Of a DNA stretch of 7,220 nucleotides, positions 1 to 5,663 are shown piece by piece. A program made the translations under genes and the position numbers. Source of the stretch: an uncultured bacterium (GTDB taxonomy: Bacteria > Eisenbacteria > RBG-16-71-46 > CAIMUX01); contig CAMPIC010000135.1 in assembly GCA_946886185.1 (NCBI GenBank), forward strand, positions 1 through 7,220, read 5' to 3'. The notes under the pieces were generated by a model. It worked only from the letters and a program-made list of their open reading frames with translations. It made no database searches and had not been told where the DNA came from. The stretch's first letter is position 1. Each line of letters begins with the position of its first letter.

Positions 1-276
1 CACCTTGGTGCCGTCTTCCTGGCGCTCGTGACGGACCCTCGTGGGGTTTCCGTCCTTGTCGATGAGAGCCACGTTGGAAACGTGGATCGGGGCCGACTTC
101 TCGATGATGCCCCCCGCAGCCATCACCCCTGGCCGGTGCTTGGTGTGCCGCTTGACTCGCCGGATCCCTTCCACGATGACCCGCTGCGAATCCGCCGCCA
201 CCCAGGTGACCCTGCCCGTCTCGCCCTTGTCGTTGCCGGCGATGACGATCACTTTGTCTCCGGTACGGATCTTCAT
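1..276 (-). CDS. rplX: 50S ribosomal protein L24 (partial, C-terminus cut by window edge)
   Basis: L24 is an early assembly protein that binds the 5' end of 23S rRNA and helps start 50S folding. The ATG is at 276–274, and the frame stays open for 92 codons to position 1 without a stop, so the C-terminus is missing. Usual family length is about 100–110 residues, so roughly 10–20 are lost. The N-terminus (MKIRTGDKVIVIAG) opens a KOW-type RNA-binding fold, and GDKVIVIAGNDKGETG at residues 6–21 fits the L24 family signature. The stretch GGIIEKSAPIHVSNVALID (residues 55–73) is also typical. A Shine–Dalgarno AGGAG at 284–288 lies 7 nt upstream and fixes the start. The gene follows rplN after an unusually long 125-nt spacer and begins the spc part of the cluster along with rplN. 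Confidence 0.96.
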   Translation of the reverse strand, partial: MKIRTGDKVIVIAGNDKGETGRVTWVAADSQRVIVEGIRRVKRHTKHRPGVMAAGGIIEKSAPIHVSNVALIDKDGNPTRVRHERQEDGTKV

Positions 277-401
277 CCTCTTGCTCCTGTCACGCTCTCG
301 TTCCGCTCTCTCGCCGGATCGCTAGATCGATCGTTGCCGTGCCGGCGGCGCCGCCGGTAAATCTCAGCGCTCTCCGGTTCCGCTTCCTCTCCGGTTTCGC
401 T
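277..401 (-). other. L14–L24 spacer with 17-bp imperfect repeats and GC palindrome
   Basis: This 125-nt spacer is the longest non-coding stretch in the window. Next to the L14 stop there is a two-copy tandem repeat with a 17-bp period (370–386 and 387–403) differing at one base; the second copy runs into the stop codon. A shorter related copy lies at 293–307, matching 368–384 except for a 2-base deletion. Between them is a perfect 16-bp palindrome (ccggcggcgccgccgg, 342–357). I see no promoter that I would defend and no reading frame with family support. No U-run follows the palindrome on the transcribed strand, so it is not a standard intrinsic terminator. Confidence 0.6.
342..357. repeat. 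Perfect 16-bp GC palindrome
   Basis: The bases ccggcggc and gccgccgg form an exact inverted repeat with no spacer. In the transcript it could fold as a 6-bp stem with a GCGC loop. It lies between rplN and rplX and is not followed by a U-tract, so an RNA hairpin for spacing, processing or mRNA stability is more likely than a terminator. Function is unknown. Confidence 0.5.
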
Positions 402-403
402 TC
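370..403 (-). repeat. Two-copy tandem repeat, 17-bp period
   Basis: Read on the transcribed strand, the units are GAAGCGAAACCGGAGAG (403–387) and GAAGCGGAACCGGAGAG (386–370), differing at one position. Each carries a GGAGAG that looks like a ribosome binding site, but no start codon with family support follows. The first unit overlaps two bases of the rplN stop codon. It probably arose by local duplication. Confidence 0.6.
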
Positions 404-770
404 AGATCACTTCCGGGGCGAGAGACACGATCTTCATGAACTCTTTTTCACGCAGCTCGCGCGCCACCGGGCCGAAGATGCGCGTCCCGCGCGGCTCCTT
501 GTTCGCGTCGATCAGGACCGCGGCGTTCTGATCGAAGCGGATGTAGGAACCGTCCTTGCGGCGGATCTCCTTCTTGGTGCGGACGATGACCGCGCGGGCC
601 ACGTCCCCCTTCTTCACGTTGGCGCCGGGCAGCGCATCTTTGATCGCTACCACGATGATGTCGCCGACGCGCCCATAACGGCGGCGCGATCCGCCCAGCA
701 CCCGGATGCACATCGCGCGGCGCGCGCCCGAGTTATCCGAAATGGTGAGCATGGTCTGTGTCTGAATCAT
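402..770 (-). CDS. rplN: 50S ribosomal protein L14
   Basis: L14 binds 23S rRNA at the subunit interface, where it contributes to an intersubunit bridge with 16S rRNA and lies near the contact site for silencing factor RsfS. The 122-residue length is the usual one. The start [16 protein letters not shown] and the following CIRVLGGS are typical, and residues 60–86 (AVIVRTK … [15 protein letters not shown]) match the L14 family signature. [15 protein letters not shown] (residues 93–107) is the conserved C-terminal block. The ATG at 770 lies 16 nt after the rpsQ stop, with GGAGGG at 782–787 overlapping that stop codon at a long spacing of about 11 nt. The order rpsQ–rplN–rplX marks the junction of the S10 and spc operons; no promoter is visible in the 16-nt gap, so these are probably co-transcribed here. 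Confidence 0.98.
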   Translation of the reverse strand: MIQTQTMLTISDNSGARRAMCIRVLGGSRRRYGRVGDIIVVAIKDALPGANVKKGDVARAVIVRTKKEIRRKDGSYIRFDQNAAVLIDANKEPRGTRIFGPVARELREKEFMKIVSLAPEVI

Positions 771-786
771 GGCGCCTGGAGCCCTC

Positions 787-1047
787 CTACCGAGCCTTCT
801 CGAGAACCGAGACGACTCGCCAGCGCTTGAGCTTGCTCAGAGGGCGGGTTTCCATGATCCGGACGGTATCGCCGATCCCGCACTCGTTCCCCTCGTCGTG
901 GGCGTAGAACTTCTTGGTCACCGTGATGTACCGCTTGTACAACGGGTGCGGCACGCGCCGTTTCTGCGCCACCACCACCGTCCGGTCCATCTTGTTGCTG
1001 ACCACGACGCCCTCGCGTGTCTTCCGCATCGGCCTCGAGTCCGCCAT
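787..1047 (-). CDS. rpsQ: 30S ribosomal protein S17
   Basis: S17 is a primary 16S rRNA-binding protein of the 30S body with an OB-type fold. Residues 59–71 ([13 protein letters not shown]) match the family signature. The N-terminal [19 protein letters not shown] is also diagnostic. I choose the ATG at 1047–1045, giving 86 residues; a TTG one codon upstream (1050) would sit almost on the ribosome binding site, and the internal ATG at 1029 is too far from it. The chosen ATG shares its A with the rpmC stop (TGATG), a 1-nt overlap that suggests translational coupling. GGGAGG at 1052–1057 is only 4 nt upstream, slightly close but usable. Confidence 0.97.
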   Translation of the reverse strand: MADSRPMRKTREGVVVSNKMDRTVVVAQKRRVPHPLYKRYITVTKKFYAHDEGNECGIGDTVRIMETRPLSKLKRWRVVSVLEKAR

Positions 1048-1265
1048 CAAGCCTCCCGCCCCGCCGCCGCTCGGCGTCTCTCTGCCAACAACGTCTTGAC
1101 CCGCGCGATGGTCCGCCGGTTCTGGCGGATGAGCAGCGGATTCTCCAGCTGCTTCATCGAGTTGCGGAAGCGGAGATTGAACCGCTCCTCGCTCAGTTCG
1201 CCCAGCCGCCGCTCGAGCTCGGCTTCCGAGGAGCTCCGCAGATCTTCCATTCGTTCAGTCGCCAT
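1047..1265 (-). CDS. rpmC: 50S ribosomal protein L29
   Basis: L29 is a small two-helix protein beside the peptide exit tunnel, next to L23, and forms part of the docking area for trigger factor and SRP. The 72-residue product is highly charged and helical; [18 protein letters not shown] (residues 41–58) is the family signature. The same frame is open well upstream of position 1265, but that part is out-of-frame rplP and is not L29. The start at 1265 is set by AGGAG at 1271–1275, 5 nt upstream, which overlaps the rplP stop codon. A second ATG at 1250 would give 67 residues and is a weaker alternative. The gene begins 8 nt after rplP and ends in a 1-nt overlap with rpsQ. Confidence 0.95.
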   Translation of the reverse strand: MATERMEDLRSSSEAELERRLGELSEERFNLRFRNSMKQLENPLLIRQNRRTIARVKTLLAERRRAAAGREA

Positions 1266-1270
1266 CTGAT

Positions 1271-1275
1271 CTCCT
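1271..1275 (-). promoter_or_regulatory. Ribosome binding site deciding the rpmC start
   Basis: AGGAG on the transcribed strand lies 5 nt before the ATG at 1265 and overlaps the rplP TAG stop (1274–1276). It supports 1265 over the internal ATG at 1250 and over any upstream start inside rplP. Confidence 0.75.
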
Positions 1276-1687
1276 AGTGCATGGCACGGACGACGAACTT
1301 CGTCCGGATCGGGAGCTTCTGCGCACCCAGTTCCAAGGCCTCTCGCGCCAGCTTCTCCGGAACTCCCTCGAGCTCGAAGAGGATCCGTCCCGGCTTGATC
1401 ACCGCGACCCAATGCTCCGGCGAGCCTTTGCCCTTGCCCATGCGCGTCTCCGCGGGCTTCTGGGTGATCGGCTTGTCCGGGAAGATCCGGATCCACATCT
1501 TGCCGCCGCGCTTGACGTGGCGGTTGATCGCGACTCGCGCCGCCTCGATTTGCCGGCTGGTCAACCAGGCCGGATCGAGCGACTTGAGACCGTACTCGCC
1601 GAAAGACAGGGAGCTACCGCGATAGGCGAGCCCGGTCATGCGACCGCGCATCATCTTGCGGAACTTGGTCCTCTTTGGCATCAACAT
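1274..1687 (-). CDS. rplP: 50S ribosomal protein L16
   Basis: L16 is a late 50S assembly protein near the peptidyl transferase centre and A-site tRNA elbow. The 137 residues equal the usual length. The start [11 protein letters not shown] is typical; the ATG at 1687 is followed two codons later by another ATG, and the longer form fits the family. [19 protein letters not shown] (62–80) and [16 protein letters not shown] (82–97) are the two conserved L16 blocks. Arg82 aligns with E. coli Arg81, the residue hydroxylated by the oxygenase RoxA/YcfD; whether it is modified here cannot be told. GAGGA at 1698–1702 lies 10 nt upstream. The gene follows rpsC after a 109-nt spacer, long for this cluster, and precedes rpmC by 8 nt. 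Confidence 0.98.
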   Translation of the reverse strand: MLMPKRTKFRKMMRGRMTGLAYRGSSLSFGEYGLKSLDPAWLTSRQIEAARVAINRHVKRGGKMWIRIFPDKPITQKPAETRMGKGKGSPEHWVAVIKPGRILFELEGVPEKLAREALELGAQKLPIRTKFVVRAMH

Positions 1688-1796
1688 AGCGTCGCTATCC
1701 TCATCGTGATCTCGTCAACTCGCCATCGACTTCGTCGGCCGGCCGCCTGCGATCGAGACCGCATCGGTCCATGTTTACTTCTTCATCCCCGCTGCC
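1688..1796 (-). other. S3–L16 spacer (109 nt)
   Basis: The spacer is longer than most S3–L16 gaps. Its first part (1796–1775) reads as a plausible S3-like C-terminal tail in the +1 frame (see the finding on rpsC). The rest includes an 8-bp palindrome ggccggcc (1737–1744) and a small hairpin with cgac/gtcg arms (1727–1737). I see no terminator and no promoter. Confidence 0.5.
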
Positions 1797-2504
1797 TCAG
1801 GCGCCTCGCCGCATCGGGCGGCCACCCTCACGCCCCGCCGGCGGAGCTCCCGCGCCGGCCGGCTGCGCATCGTCCGCGCCCAGCACCTCGCCCAGGAAAA
1901 TCCATACCTTCACTCCGATCGAGCCGTAGGTCGTGACCGCGGTGGCGGTCGCGAAGTCGATGTCCGCGCGCAGGGTGTGCAGCGGGACCCGTCCTTCGCG
2001 GTACGCCTCGACGCGCGCCATTTCCGCTCCGCCGAGCCGCCCGCCCGCGCGCACGCGGATTCCCTGGGCGCCCGAGCGCATGGTGGAGGAAACCGCCTTC
2101 TTCATCGCGCGCCGGAACGAGACGCGGCCTTCCAGCTGCCGCGCGATGTTCTCCGCGACGAGCCGCGCATCCAGATCGGGGTTGTCGATCGACTTGATGT
2201 CGATGAACACCTCGCGCTTGGTGATGTGCTGGAGCTCGTCCCGCAGCTGATTGACCTGCGCGCCGCTCCTACCGATCACCATCCCCGGCTTCGCCGTGTG
2301 CACCGTGATCTCGATCTTGGTGCCGCCGCGCCGCTCGATCACGATCTTCGAGATCCCGCTGTTGGGAAGACGCCGGTTCAGATACTTCCGGATGAAGAGG
2401 TCTTCCTTGAGCAGGTCGGAGTAGTCGCGGTTGGCAAACCAGCGCGAGTCCCACGTCTTGATGACGCCGAGGCGAAATCCGATCGGATGTGTCTTCTGTC
2501 CCAT
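1797..2504 (-). CDS. rpsC: 30S ribosomal protein S3
   Basis: S3 lies at the mRNA entry channel of the 30S head and contributes to mRNA unwinding. The 235-residue product starts [13 protein letters not shown]. It has a type II KH domain with the GxxG loop GRSG at residues 78–81, then the C-terminal S3 domain with [20 protein letters not shown] (154–173). Arg131, Arg132 and Lys135, which align with residues tied to ribosomal helicase activity in E. coli, are all present. Odd points: the usual VWIFKGE near the end reads VWIFLGE (Leu204), and the tail after about residue 210 is Gly/Pro/Arg-rich and ends RGA, while a neighbouring frame would read to a lysine-ended tail. The ATG at 2504 lies 3 nt after the rplV stop, with GGGGA at 2515–2519. 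Confidence 0.97.
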   Translation of the reverse strand: MGQKTHPIGFRLGVIKTWDSRWFANRDYSDLLKEDLFIRKYLNRRLPNSGISKIVIERRGGTKIEITVHTAKPGMVIGRSGAQVNQLRDELQHITKREVFIDIKSIDNPDLDARLVAENIARQLEGRVSFRRAMKKAVSSTMRSGAQGIRVRAGGRLGGAEMARVEAYREGRVPLHTLRADIDFATATAVTTYGSIGVKVWIFLGEVLGADDAQPAGAGAPPAGREGGRPMRRGA

Positions 2505-2507
2505 GCT

Positions 2508-2843
2508 TCAATCGTCCCCTACCACGATGGTGATGTGGCTCATCCGCTTGAGGATGCGGTTGGCCCGACGGTGGGCGCGATACTCGATCCGCTTCATGGT
2601 CGGTCCCGCTCCCGCGACCGCCATCTTGACCTTCAAGGTCTCCGGATCCAGACCCTCGTCCTTCTGGGTGGCGTTGGCGACCGCCGACTTCAGCACCTTG
2701 CCGATCTGCACCGCGATCGGACGGGTGGTGAAGGCGAGCAGCTCCTGCGCCCGACTCACTTCGAGCCCGCGAATGAGCGCGAGGACCGCGTCCGCTTTAC
2801 GCGGCGAGACCCGCACGTACTTTGCGACTGCCCTGGACTGCAT
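2508..2843 (-). CDS. rplV: 50S ribosomal protein L22
   Basis: L22 contacts all domains of 23S rRNA, and its extended beta-hairpin lines the peptide exit tunnel near the macrolide site. The product is 111 residues with the start MQSRAVAKYVRVSPRKAD, as in the family. The hairpin and signature region runs from about 78 to 109 (AGPTMKRIEYRAHRRANRI, then the C-terminal SHITIVVGD). The open frame extends to 2900, but that part overlaps rpsS and has no family match, so I place the start at 2843. GGGAG at 2853–2857, 9 nt upstream, supports it. The gene lies 22 nt after rpsS and 3 nt before rpsC, suggesting coupled translation with S3. Confidence 0.97.
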   Translation of the reverse strand: MQSRAVAKYVRVSPRKADAVLALIRGLEVSRAQELLAFTTRPIAVQIGKVLKSAVANATQKDEGLDPETLKVKMAVAGAGPTMKRIEYRAHRRANRILKRMSHITIVVGDD

Positions 2844-2852
2844 TGCCGTACT

Positions 2853-2857
2853 CTCCC
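2853..2857 (-). promoter_or_regulatory. Ribosome binding site deciding the rplV start
   Basis: GGGAG on the transcribed strand lies 9 nt before the ATG at 2843, inside the 22-nt rpsS–rplV spacer. It favours 2843 over the upstream in-frame candidate at 2900, which falls inside rpsS. Confidence 0.7.
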
Positions 2858-2865
2858 TCGCTCTC

Positions 2866-3147
2866 TCAGCGAACCGACGTGGACTTGTCGGACTTGGCAT
2901 GGCCGCGGAAGGTGCGCGTGGCCGCGAACTCTCCCAGCTTGTGGCCGACCATGTTCTCCGAGATGTAGATCGGGATGAACTTGTTGCCGTTGTGGACCGC
3001 GATCGTGTGCCCGATGAAATCGGGCGTGATCGTGGACCGGCGGGCCCAGGTGCGGATGACCCGCTTGTCTCCGGACCGGTTCATCTCCTGGACCTTCGTC
3101 TGGAGGCTGAACTCCACGAAGGGTCCCTTTTTTACTGAACGCGCCAT
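2866..3147 (-). CDS. rpsS: 30S ribosomal protein S19
   Basis: S19 is a late-binding protein of the 30S head that contacts S13 and forms part of an intersubunit bridge near A- and P-site tRNA. The product has 93 residues, the usual size, and begins [32 protein letters not shown] (53–72) followed by [11 protein letters not shown] is the S19 signature and C-terminal block. A TTG three codons upstream (3156) would lie 2 nt from the ribosome binding site and adds residues not seen in the family, so I use the ATG at 3147. GGAGG at 3159–3163 is 11 nt upstream, a long spacing. A predicted hairpin (3164–3197) ends directly next to it. Confidence 0.97.
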   Translation of the reverse strand: MARSVKKGPFVEFSLQTKVQEMNRSGDKRVIRTWARRSTITPDFIGHTIAVHNGNKFIPIYISENMVGHKLGEFAATRTFRGHAKSDKSTSVR

Positions 3148-3158
3148 GAAAACCAACG

Positions 3159-3163
3159 CCTCC
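3159..3163 (-). promoter_or_regulatory. Ribosome binding site of rpsS, long spacing, abutting a hairpin
   Basis: GGAGG on the transcribed strand is 11 nt from the ATG at 3147, longer than the common 5–9 nt. It begins directly after the last base of the hairpin at 3164–3197, so the structure could influence ribosome access. Confidence 0.65.
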
Positions 3164-3197
3164 GACCGCTACCACGCTCTCGCGAGCGCGCTAGGTC
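3164..3197 (-). promoter_or_regulatory. Predicted GNRA-capped hairpin upstream of rpsS
   Basis: On the transcribed strand, GACC (3197–3194) pairs with GGTC (3167–3164). Inside it, CGCGCTC (3190–3184) pairs with GAGCGTG (3179–3173) with one G·U pair, leaving a GCGA tetraloop of the GNRA type (3183–3180). The two stems are joined by a small internal loop. It fills most of the 55-nt rplB–rpsS spacer and ends where the rpsS ribosome binding site begins. No U-run follows, so it is not an intrinsic terminator. A regulatory role is inferred only. Confidence 0.4.
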
Positions 3198-3202
3198 AGG
3201 TT

Positions 3203-4027
3203 CTACTTCTTCCGCCGACGAACGATGAGATTGTCCGAGGACTTCTTCTTCCGCGTCTTCAGACCCTTGGTGGCCTTGCCCCATGGCGTGCATGGGTGCC
3301 GGCCTCCGGAGGTCTTGCCTTCTCCACCCCCCATGGGGTGATCGATCGGGTTCATCGCCACGCCCCGCACCGAGGGGCGGCGTCCCAACCAGCGGCTCTT
3401 GCCGGCCTTGCCGACCACTTCGTTCTCGTGATCGATGTTGCCGACCTTGCCGATCGTGCAGTAGCAGCGAGTGTCGAACATCCGCATCTCGCCGGAAGGG
3501 AGGCGCACGGTCGCGAAGCGCCCTTCCTTCGCCATCACCTGGCACTCCGCCCCCGCGGTGCGGGCCACCTGCGCCCCCTTGCCGGGGATGAGCTCCAGGT
3601 TGTGCACCGCTGTTCCCAGCGGGACCGACTGCAGCGGCATGGCGTTGCCGCTCTTCACCTCGACGTCGGGACCGGAGACGAGCTCGTGGCCCACTTCGAG
3701 TCCCAGAGGCGCCACGATGTAGCGCTTCTCACCGTCCACGTAGTGGAGCAGCGCGATCCGCGCGGAGCGGTTCGGGTCGTATTCGATCGAAGCGACCTTG
3801 GCCGGGATCCCGAGCTTCTCGCGCCGGAAGTCGATGATCCGATACCGGCGCTTGTGGCCGCCGCCGCGGCACCAGGAGGTGACGCGGCCGTGGTTGTTTC
3901 GCCCGCCCGTCTTCTTGAGCGGCTCCATCAACGACTTCTCCGGCTCGCAGTTCGTGATCTCCGAAAAATCGGAGACCGTCTTGAAGCGGAGCGAGGGGGT
4001 CGTCGGTTTGAACTTCTTCAATCCCAT
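3203..4027 (-). CDS. rplB: 50S ribosomal protein L2
   Basis: L2 is a primary 23S rRNA-binding protein needed for subunit association and for peptidyl transferase activity. The length of 274 residues is normal. The N-terminal part has [20 protein letters not shown] (41–60), and the middle has an OB-fold and an SH3-like domain with [19 protein letters not shown] (82–100). The C-terminal block [13 protein letters not shown] (225–237) contains His230, which aligns with E. coli His229 studied for peptidyl transfer. The second His of DHPHGGGEG is Met here, a variant I recall from Bacteroidota. The basic tail ends IVRRRKK. The start at 4027 has GGAG at 4038–4041, which lies in the loop of a possible small hairpin (4029–4049). 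The gene follows rplW by 26 nt. Confidence 0.98.
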   Translation of the reverse strand: MGLKKFKPTTPSLRFKTVSDFSEITNCEPEKSLMEPLKKTGGRNNHGRVTSWCRGGGHKRRYRIIDFRREKLGIPAKVASIEYDPNRSARIALLHYVDGEKRYIVAPLGLEVGHELVSGPDVEVKSGNAMPLQSVPLGTAVHNLELIPGKGAQVARTAGAECQVMAKEGRFATVRLPSGEMRMFDTRCYCTIGKVGNIDHENEVVGKAGKSRWLGRRPSVRGVAMNPIDHPMGGGEGKTSGGRHPCTPWGKATKGLKTRKKKSSDNLIVRRRKK

Positions 4028-4028
4028 T

Positions 4029-4067
4029 CTGATCGTTCTCCGTAATCAGGACTTCAGGACACCTGAT
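4029..4067 (-). promoter_or_regulatory. Possible two-state RNA element at the rplW–rplB junction
   Basis: On the transcribed strand, CCTGAT (4050–4045) can pair upstream with ATCAGG (4067–4062; 6 bp, 11-nt loop containing the rplW stop). Alternatively its CTGAT part can pair downstream with ATCAG (4033–4029; 5 bp, 11-nt loop containing the rplB GGAG at 4041–4038). The two folds exclude each other. The stems are short, so chance is a real alternative. Confidence 0.3.
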
Positions 4068-4359
4068 CAAAGACGTCGATGGTCTGGTCCTTCTCGAGCG
4101 TGACCACGGCCTTCTTCCAATCGGAACGATGGCCGACGATCGTCCGGGTGCGCCGAGGCTTCCCCTTCAGATTGATGGTCCGCACGCCCATGACTTTGAC
4201 CTTGAAGATCTCTTCCACGGCCGCGGCGATCTCGAGCTTGTTGGCGCTGCGATCGACCGCGAACAGATAGGTATTCTCGCTCATGCGCAGGCGCGTGCCC
4301 TTCTCGCTGAGAATGGGGCGGCGGATGATCGCGCGCGCGTCCTTGAACGAAGCTTTCAT
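4054..4359 (-). CDS. rplW: 50S ribosomal protein L23
   Basis: L23 lies at the peptide tunnel exit and is the main docking site for trigger factor and SRP. The product is 101 residues, within the usual range, starting MKASFKDARAIIRRPILSEK. LFAVDRSANKLEIAAAVEEI (32–51), followed by FKVKVMGVRTINLKGKPRR, is the conserved core with its rRNA-binding hairpin. The frame is open far upstream through rplD and rplC, but those residues are low-complexity Arg/Gly-rich shadow sequence and not L23. The ATG at 4359 overlaps the rplD stop by 4 nt (ATGA), and GGAGG at 4367–4371 is 7 nt upstream, so the start is firm and translation is probably coupled to L4. Confidence 0.97.
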   Translation of the reverse strand: MKASFKDARAIIRRPILSEKGTRLRMSENTYLFAVDRSANKLEIAAAVEEIFKVKVMGVRTINLKGKPRRTRTIVGHRSDWKKAVVTLEKDQTIDVFDQVS

Positions 4360-4982
4360 GACCGCACCTCCACGAGCGCATCGATGGCCGCCTGGGTCAC
4401 GAGCACATGGTCGGCCCAGAGCACCTCGTAGGCGTTGACCTGCTGGGCGTTGGTCGTGTTGAAGCGAGCGATGTTCCGGCCCGCCTGGATCACCTTGGGA
4501 TCGTGTCCCTCTATCACCAGCAGGCACTTCTGATCGTCGAGCCCGAGGCTGCGCAGCACCTGCGCCACTTCCTTGGACCGTCCGTCGGTGATTCCGGATC
4601 CGGTCAGCACCGTCACCTTGCCGTCCTTCGCCCGCACGGTCAGAGCGGACTTGAGCGCGAGGCTCCGCACCTTCTTGGGAAGGCGCGCGTACCAGTCGCG
4701 CGGATGCGGGCCCTTGGTCGGAGGTCCGCCGGCCCAGACGACGGTCCGGGTCGATCCGGAGCGCGCGCGGCCCGTTCCCTTCTGGCGCCAGGGCTTGACG
4801 CCTCCTCCGGAAACGGTGGCGCGGGTCTTGGTCTCGACCGTCCCCTGACGCTGGTTCTGCTGATAGTTCACGACGGCCTGCCACATCACGTGGCGGTTGA
4901 TCTTCGACTCGAAGATCTCGGCCGGCAGATCGACGGTGCCCTTGTCGGCCCCCGAGGGATCTTTCAGCTGAGCGGTCGCCAT
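4356..4982 (-). CDS. rplD: 50S ribosomal protein L4
   Basis: L4 has a globular part on the 50S surface and a long loop that reaches the exit tunnel beside L22. In E. coli it also represses the S10 operon. The 208-residue length fits. The tunnel loop is at about 58–80, with KPWRQKGTGRARSGS at 63–77; Lys68 appears to align with E. coli Lys63, a macrolide-resistance site, and is the wild-type residue. The C-terminal Rossmann-like part carries LTVRAKDGKVTVL (114–126) and NAYEVLWADHVLVT (183–196). The ATG at 4982 is 3 nt after the rplC stop, with AGGA at 4992–4995 inside the end of rplC. It overlaps rplW by 4 nt. Confidence 0.98.
   Translation of the reverse strand: MATAQLKDPSGADKGTVDLPAEIFESKINRHVMWQAVVNYQQNQRQGTVETKTRATVSGGGVKPWRQKGTGRARSGSTRTVVWAGGPPTKGPHPRDWYARLPKKVRSLALKSALTVRAKDGKVTVLTGSGITDGRSKEVAQVLRSLGLDDQKCLLVIEGHDPKVIQAGRNIARFNTTNAQQVNAYEVLWADHVLVTQAAIDALVEVRS
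4367..4371 (-). promoter_or_regulatory. Ribosome binding site deciding the rplW start
   Basis: GGAGG on the transcribed strand lies within the last codons of rplD, 7 nt before the rplW ATG at 4359. It separates the true start from the long upstream open frame. Confidence 0.75.
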
Positions 4983-4985
4983 GGC

Positions 4986-5621
4986 CTACTTTCCTTTCTT
5001 CTTGATCGCCGGGCGGATCGTGACCAGACCGTTGGTCGGGCCCGGAACCGCGCCTCGCACGAGCACGAGGTTGCGATCGGTGTCGATCTTCACCACTCGA
5101 AGATTGAGAGCGGTGACCTGCTTGTCGCCCATGTGGCCGGGCAGCTTCTTGCCCTTGAAGACGCGGTTGGGCCAGGCGCTCTGTCCGACCGATCCCGGGA
5201 GATCTCCGGTCTTGCTGCCGTGCGAGGCGGGACCACCGTGAAAGCCGTGGCGCTTGACCACGCCTTGGAATCCCCGGCCCTTGCTCTTGGCGATCACGTC
5301 GATGTGCGTGCCGACTTCCAGCCCCGCGATCGTGAGCACGTCGCCGGACTTGAACTCGTGGCCCGGATCGACGCGAAACTCGCGCAGGAAGCGCATCGGC
5401 TGCGCGCCGTGCTTCTTCAGATGGCCGCGGCGCGGATTGTTGATCCTCCGCTCCTTCACTTCCTCGAAACCGACCTGGATCGATTCGTAGCCGTCCTGCT
5501 CCTTCGTCCTGACCTGGACGACCGGGCAGGGGCCCGCCTCGATCACCGTCACCGGAACGAGCGCTCCGTCCTCGGTGAACACCTGGGTCATTCCGAGCTT
5601 TCGCCCAATCAGACCAATCAT
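4986..5621 (-). CDS. rplC: 50S ribosomal protein L3
   Basis: L3 is one of the first proteins to bind 23S rRNA; its loops reach towards the peptidyl transferase centre. Using the ATG at 5621 gives 211 residues starting MIGLIGRKLGMTQVF, the usual L3 opening. An in-frame ATG three codons upstream (5630) lies only 2 nt from GAGGGAG (5631–5637), whereas the chosen one is 9 nt away. GRGFQGVVKRHGFHGGPASHG (split at about 115–135) and RVFKGKKLPGHMGDKQVT (153–170) are conserved blocks. The position of E. coli Gln150, methylated by PrmB, is Ala here, and the HR pair usual before PGSIG is replaced by GD. The gene is 82 nt from rpsJ, with two predicted hairpins between, and 3 nt from rplD. Confidence 0.96.
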   Translation of the reverse strand: MIGLIGRKLGMTQVFTEDGALVPVTVIEAGPCPVVQVRTKEQDGYESIQVGFEEVKERRINNPRRGHLKKHGAQPMRFLREFRVDPGHEFKSGDVLTIAGLEVGTHIDVIAKSKGRGFQGVVKRHGFHGGPASHGSKTGDLPGSVGQSAWPNRVFKGKKLPGHMGDKQVTALNLRVVKIDTDRNLVLVRGAVPGPTNGLVTIRPAIKKKGK

Positions 5622-5630
5622 GACCGCCAT

Positions 5631-5637
5631 CTCCCTC
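5631..5637 (-). promoter_or_regulatory. Ribosome binding site bearing on the rplC start
   Basis: GAGGGAG on the transcribed strand directly precedes the ATG at 5630 and is 9 nt from the ATG at 5621. Normal spacing favours 5621, which also gives the family-typical MIGLIG start. Confidence 0.6.
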
Positions 5638-5640
5638 GCA

Positions 5641-5654
5641 GGTCGTTGCCGACC
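5641..5654 (-). promoter_or_regulatory. Small GNRA-tetraloop hairpin in the S10–L3 spacer
   Basis: GGTCG and CGACC (transcribed strand, 5654–5650 and 5645–5641) form a perfect 5-bp stem with the GNRA loop GCAA. It lies 3 nt before the rplC ribosome binding site. A structural or regulatory role is inferred. Confidence 0.4.
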
Positions 5655-5663
5655 CTCTCGCTC

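Noticed and set aside
342..357. GC palindrome as an intrinsic terminator of the S10 operon
   Set aside because: No U-tract follows on the transcribed strand, and rplX continues directly downstream with its own ribosome binding site.
1047..1496. 149-codon frame as an N-terminally extended L29
   Set aside because: The upstream part overlaps rplP in another frame and has no L29 similarity. The AGGAG at 1271–1275 sets the start at 1265.
1701..1772. 23-codon minus-strand open frame in the S3–L16 spacer (a possible leader peptide)
   Set aside because: There is no convincing ribosome binding site at a suitable distance, and the sequence resembles nothing known. It is within what chance allows.
2975..4045. 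356-codon plus-strand open frame opposite rplB and rpsS
   Set aside because: It is antisense to rplB and rpsS, has shadow-like composition and no ribosome binding or family evidence.
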